From NCBI GenBank assembly GCA_019414265.1, contig DXMJ01000029.1, positions 7,105 through 23,473 of the forward strand: 16,369 bases of DNA, read 5' to 3'. Shown here piece by piece: positions 16,072 through 16,369 of the stretch. Both the position numbers and the translations under genes were made by a program. A model generated the notes under the pieces. It was not told where the DNA came from and made no database searches. It was given only the letters and a program-made list of their open reading frames with translations. How positions within the stretch are numbered: the stretch's first letter is position 1; each line of letters opens with the position of its first letter. The DNA is from Collinsella sp. (GTDB lineage: Bacteria > Actinomycetota > Coriobacteriia > Coriobacteriales > Coriobacteriaceae).

Positions 16072-16369
16072 CGCCGGCCTCCTTGGCGCCATCGGCGTTT
16101 GAGCCCGCAGCCTCGCGCTTTGCCTTGCGCTCGGCGTTAAGCTCGGCATCACTCTCGCGCACCAGCTTGATAATCGCCGCGCACGCCTCTTCGCCCACCA
16201 AGTCGCGGGCACGGACCGTCAGGCGCGTAGCCTCCTGCTTGTCGCCGTCGCTCGCAGCGTCGGTCGCGCACATGATCAGGCAGATGGCGATCTCGGCCGA
16301 AGGCGAGGTCGGCACGCCCTGCAGGGCGAGCTCACCCATCACATGGTCGTCACTCTCGTCCGCGGCATC
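16061..16369 (-). CDS. C-terminal part of an unrecognised protein (right end outside window)
   Basis: The minus-strand frame is open from the right edge to a TAA at 16061-16063, giving 102 residues of a C-terminus. It reads as a mostly helical segment (TSPSAEIAICLIMCATDAAS, then RLTVRARDLVGEEACAAIIK) followed by a charged, low-complexity tail rich in Ala, Glu and Lys. Internal GTG/ATG codons at 16342 and 16339 exist, but the frame continues past them without a stop, so a longer gene is more likely. It overlaps smpB by 11 bases. In many bacteria rnr (RNase R) precedes smpB, but I do not see an S1 domain here and cannot identify the family. Confidence 0.6.
   Translation of the reverse strand, partial: DAADESDDHVMGELALQGVPTSPSAEIAICLIMCATDAASDGDKQEATRLTVRARDLVGEEACAAIIKLVRESDAELNAERKAKREAAGSNADGAKEAGDAQ

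Noticed and set aside
16072..16212. N-terminal extension of SmpB
   Set aside because: It would overlap the upstream gene heavily; ATG 16071 with AAGGAGG gives the standard 156 residues.

Overview
The window is high-GC DNA with strong purine-rich ribosome binding sites and a compact gene layout. The gene set (copper ATPase/CsoR, glutamate synthase, Nramp transporter, rubredoxin plus flavin reductase, solitary AbiEi/DUF559-like protein) fits an anaerobic gut actinomycete of the Coriobacteriia, probably a Collinsella relative. That assignment is inferred from overall style; there is no rRNA or other marker here to prove it.

Layout. 1-1399 (+): the end of a copper-exporting P-type ATPase, a CxxC copper chaperone and a CsoR repressor, with a 102-nt imperfect palindrome between the first two. 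1400-2120: GGGGACAG-type repeats, a small membrane zinc-ribbon protein and a strong bidirectional terminator. 2153-3523 (-): a metal-dependent amidohydrolase. 3675-5134: an AbiEi/DUF559-like putative nuclease gene (-) enclosed on both sides by clusters of an unusual palindromic repeat. 5175-5882 (-): a protein of unknown function. 5883-6306: a gene-free stretch ending in interleaved hairpins. 6307-12488 (-): gltB-gltD, glutamate synthase. 12489-14657: mntH (+), again with palindrome clusters on both sides. 14658-15394 (-): flavin reductase followed by a 47-aa rubredoxin, together resembling a split high-molecular-weight rubredoxin. 15601-16369 (-): smpB, overlapped by the end of an unrecognised gene.

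The most striking feature is the palindrome family. Eleven hairpins lie in four clusters (3675-3811, 4917-5134, 12673-12889, 14298-14512). Each has about 16-bp arms reading GTCTCGATCTGTAACA and TGTTACAGATCGAGAC around a loop of about 25 nt, and within clusters the hairpins repeat every 78-81 bp, so an arm occurs about every 40 bp in alternating orientation. The nine-base core ATCTGTAAC is identical in all 22 arms, while a neighbouring CpG varies. The clusters bracket exactly two genes, the putative nuclease and mntH. They do not look like CRISPRs or simple terminators; they may be a REP/BIME-like mobile palindrome or binding arrays for a dedicated protein, and the enclosed nuclease-like protein is a candidate partner.

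The conventional genes form recognisable units: copper efflux with its chaperone and sensor, ammonia assimilation through GltBD, manganese/iron uptake by MntH with a palindrome in its promoter, a rubredoxin/flavoprotein electron-transfer pair likely tied to oxygen or NO stress, and the trans-translation factor SmpB.
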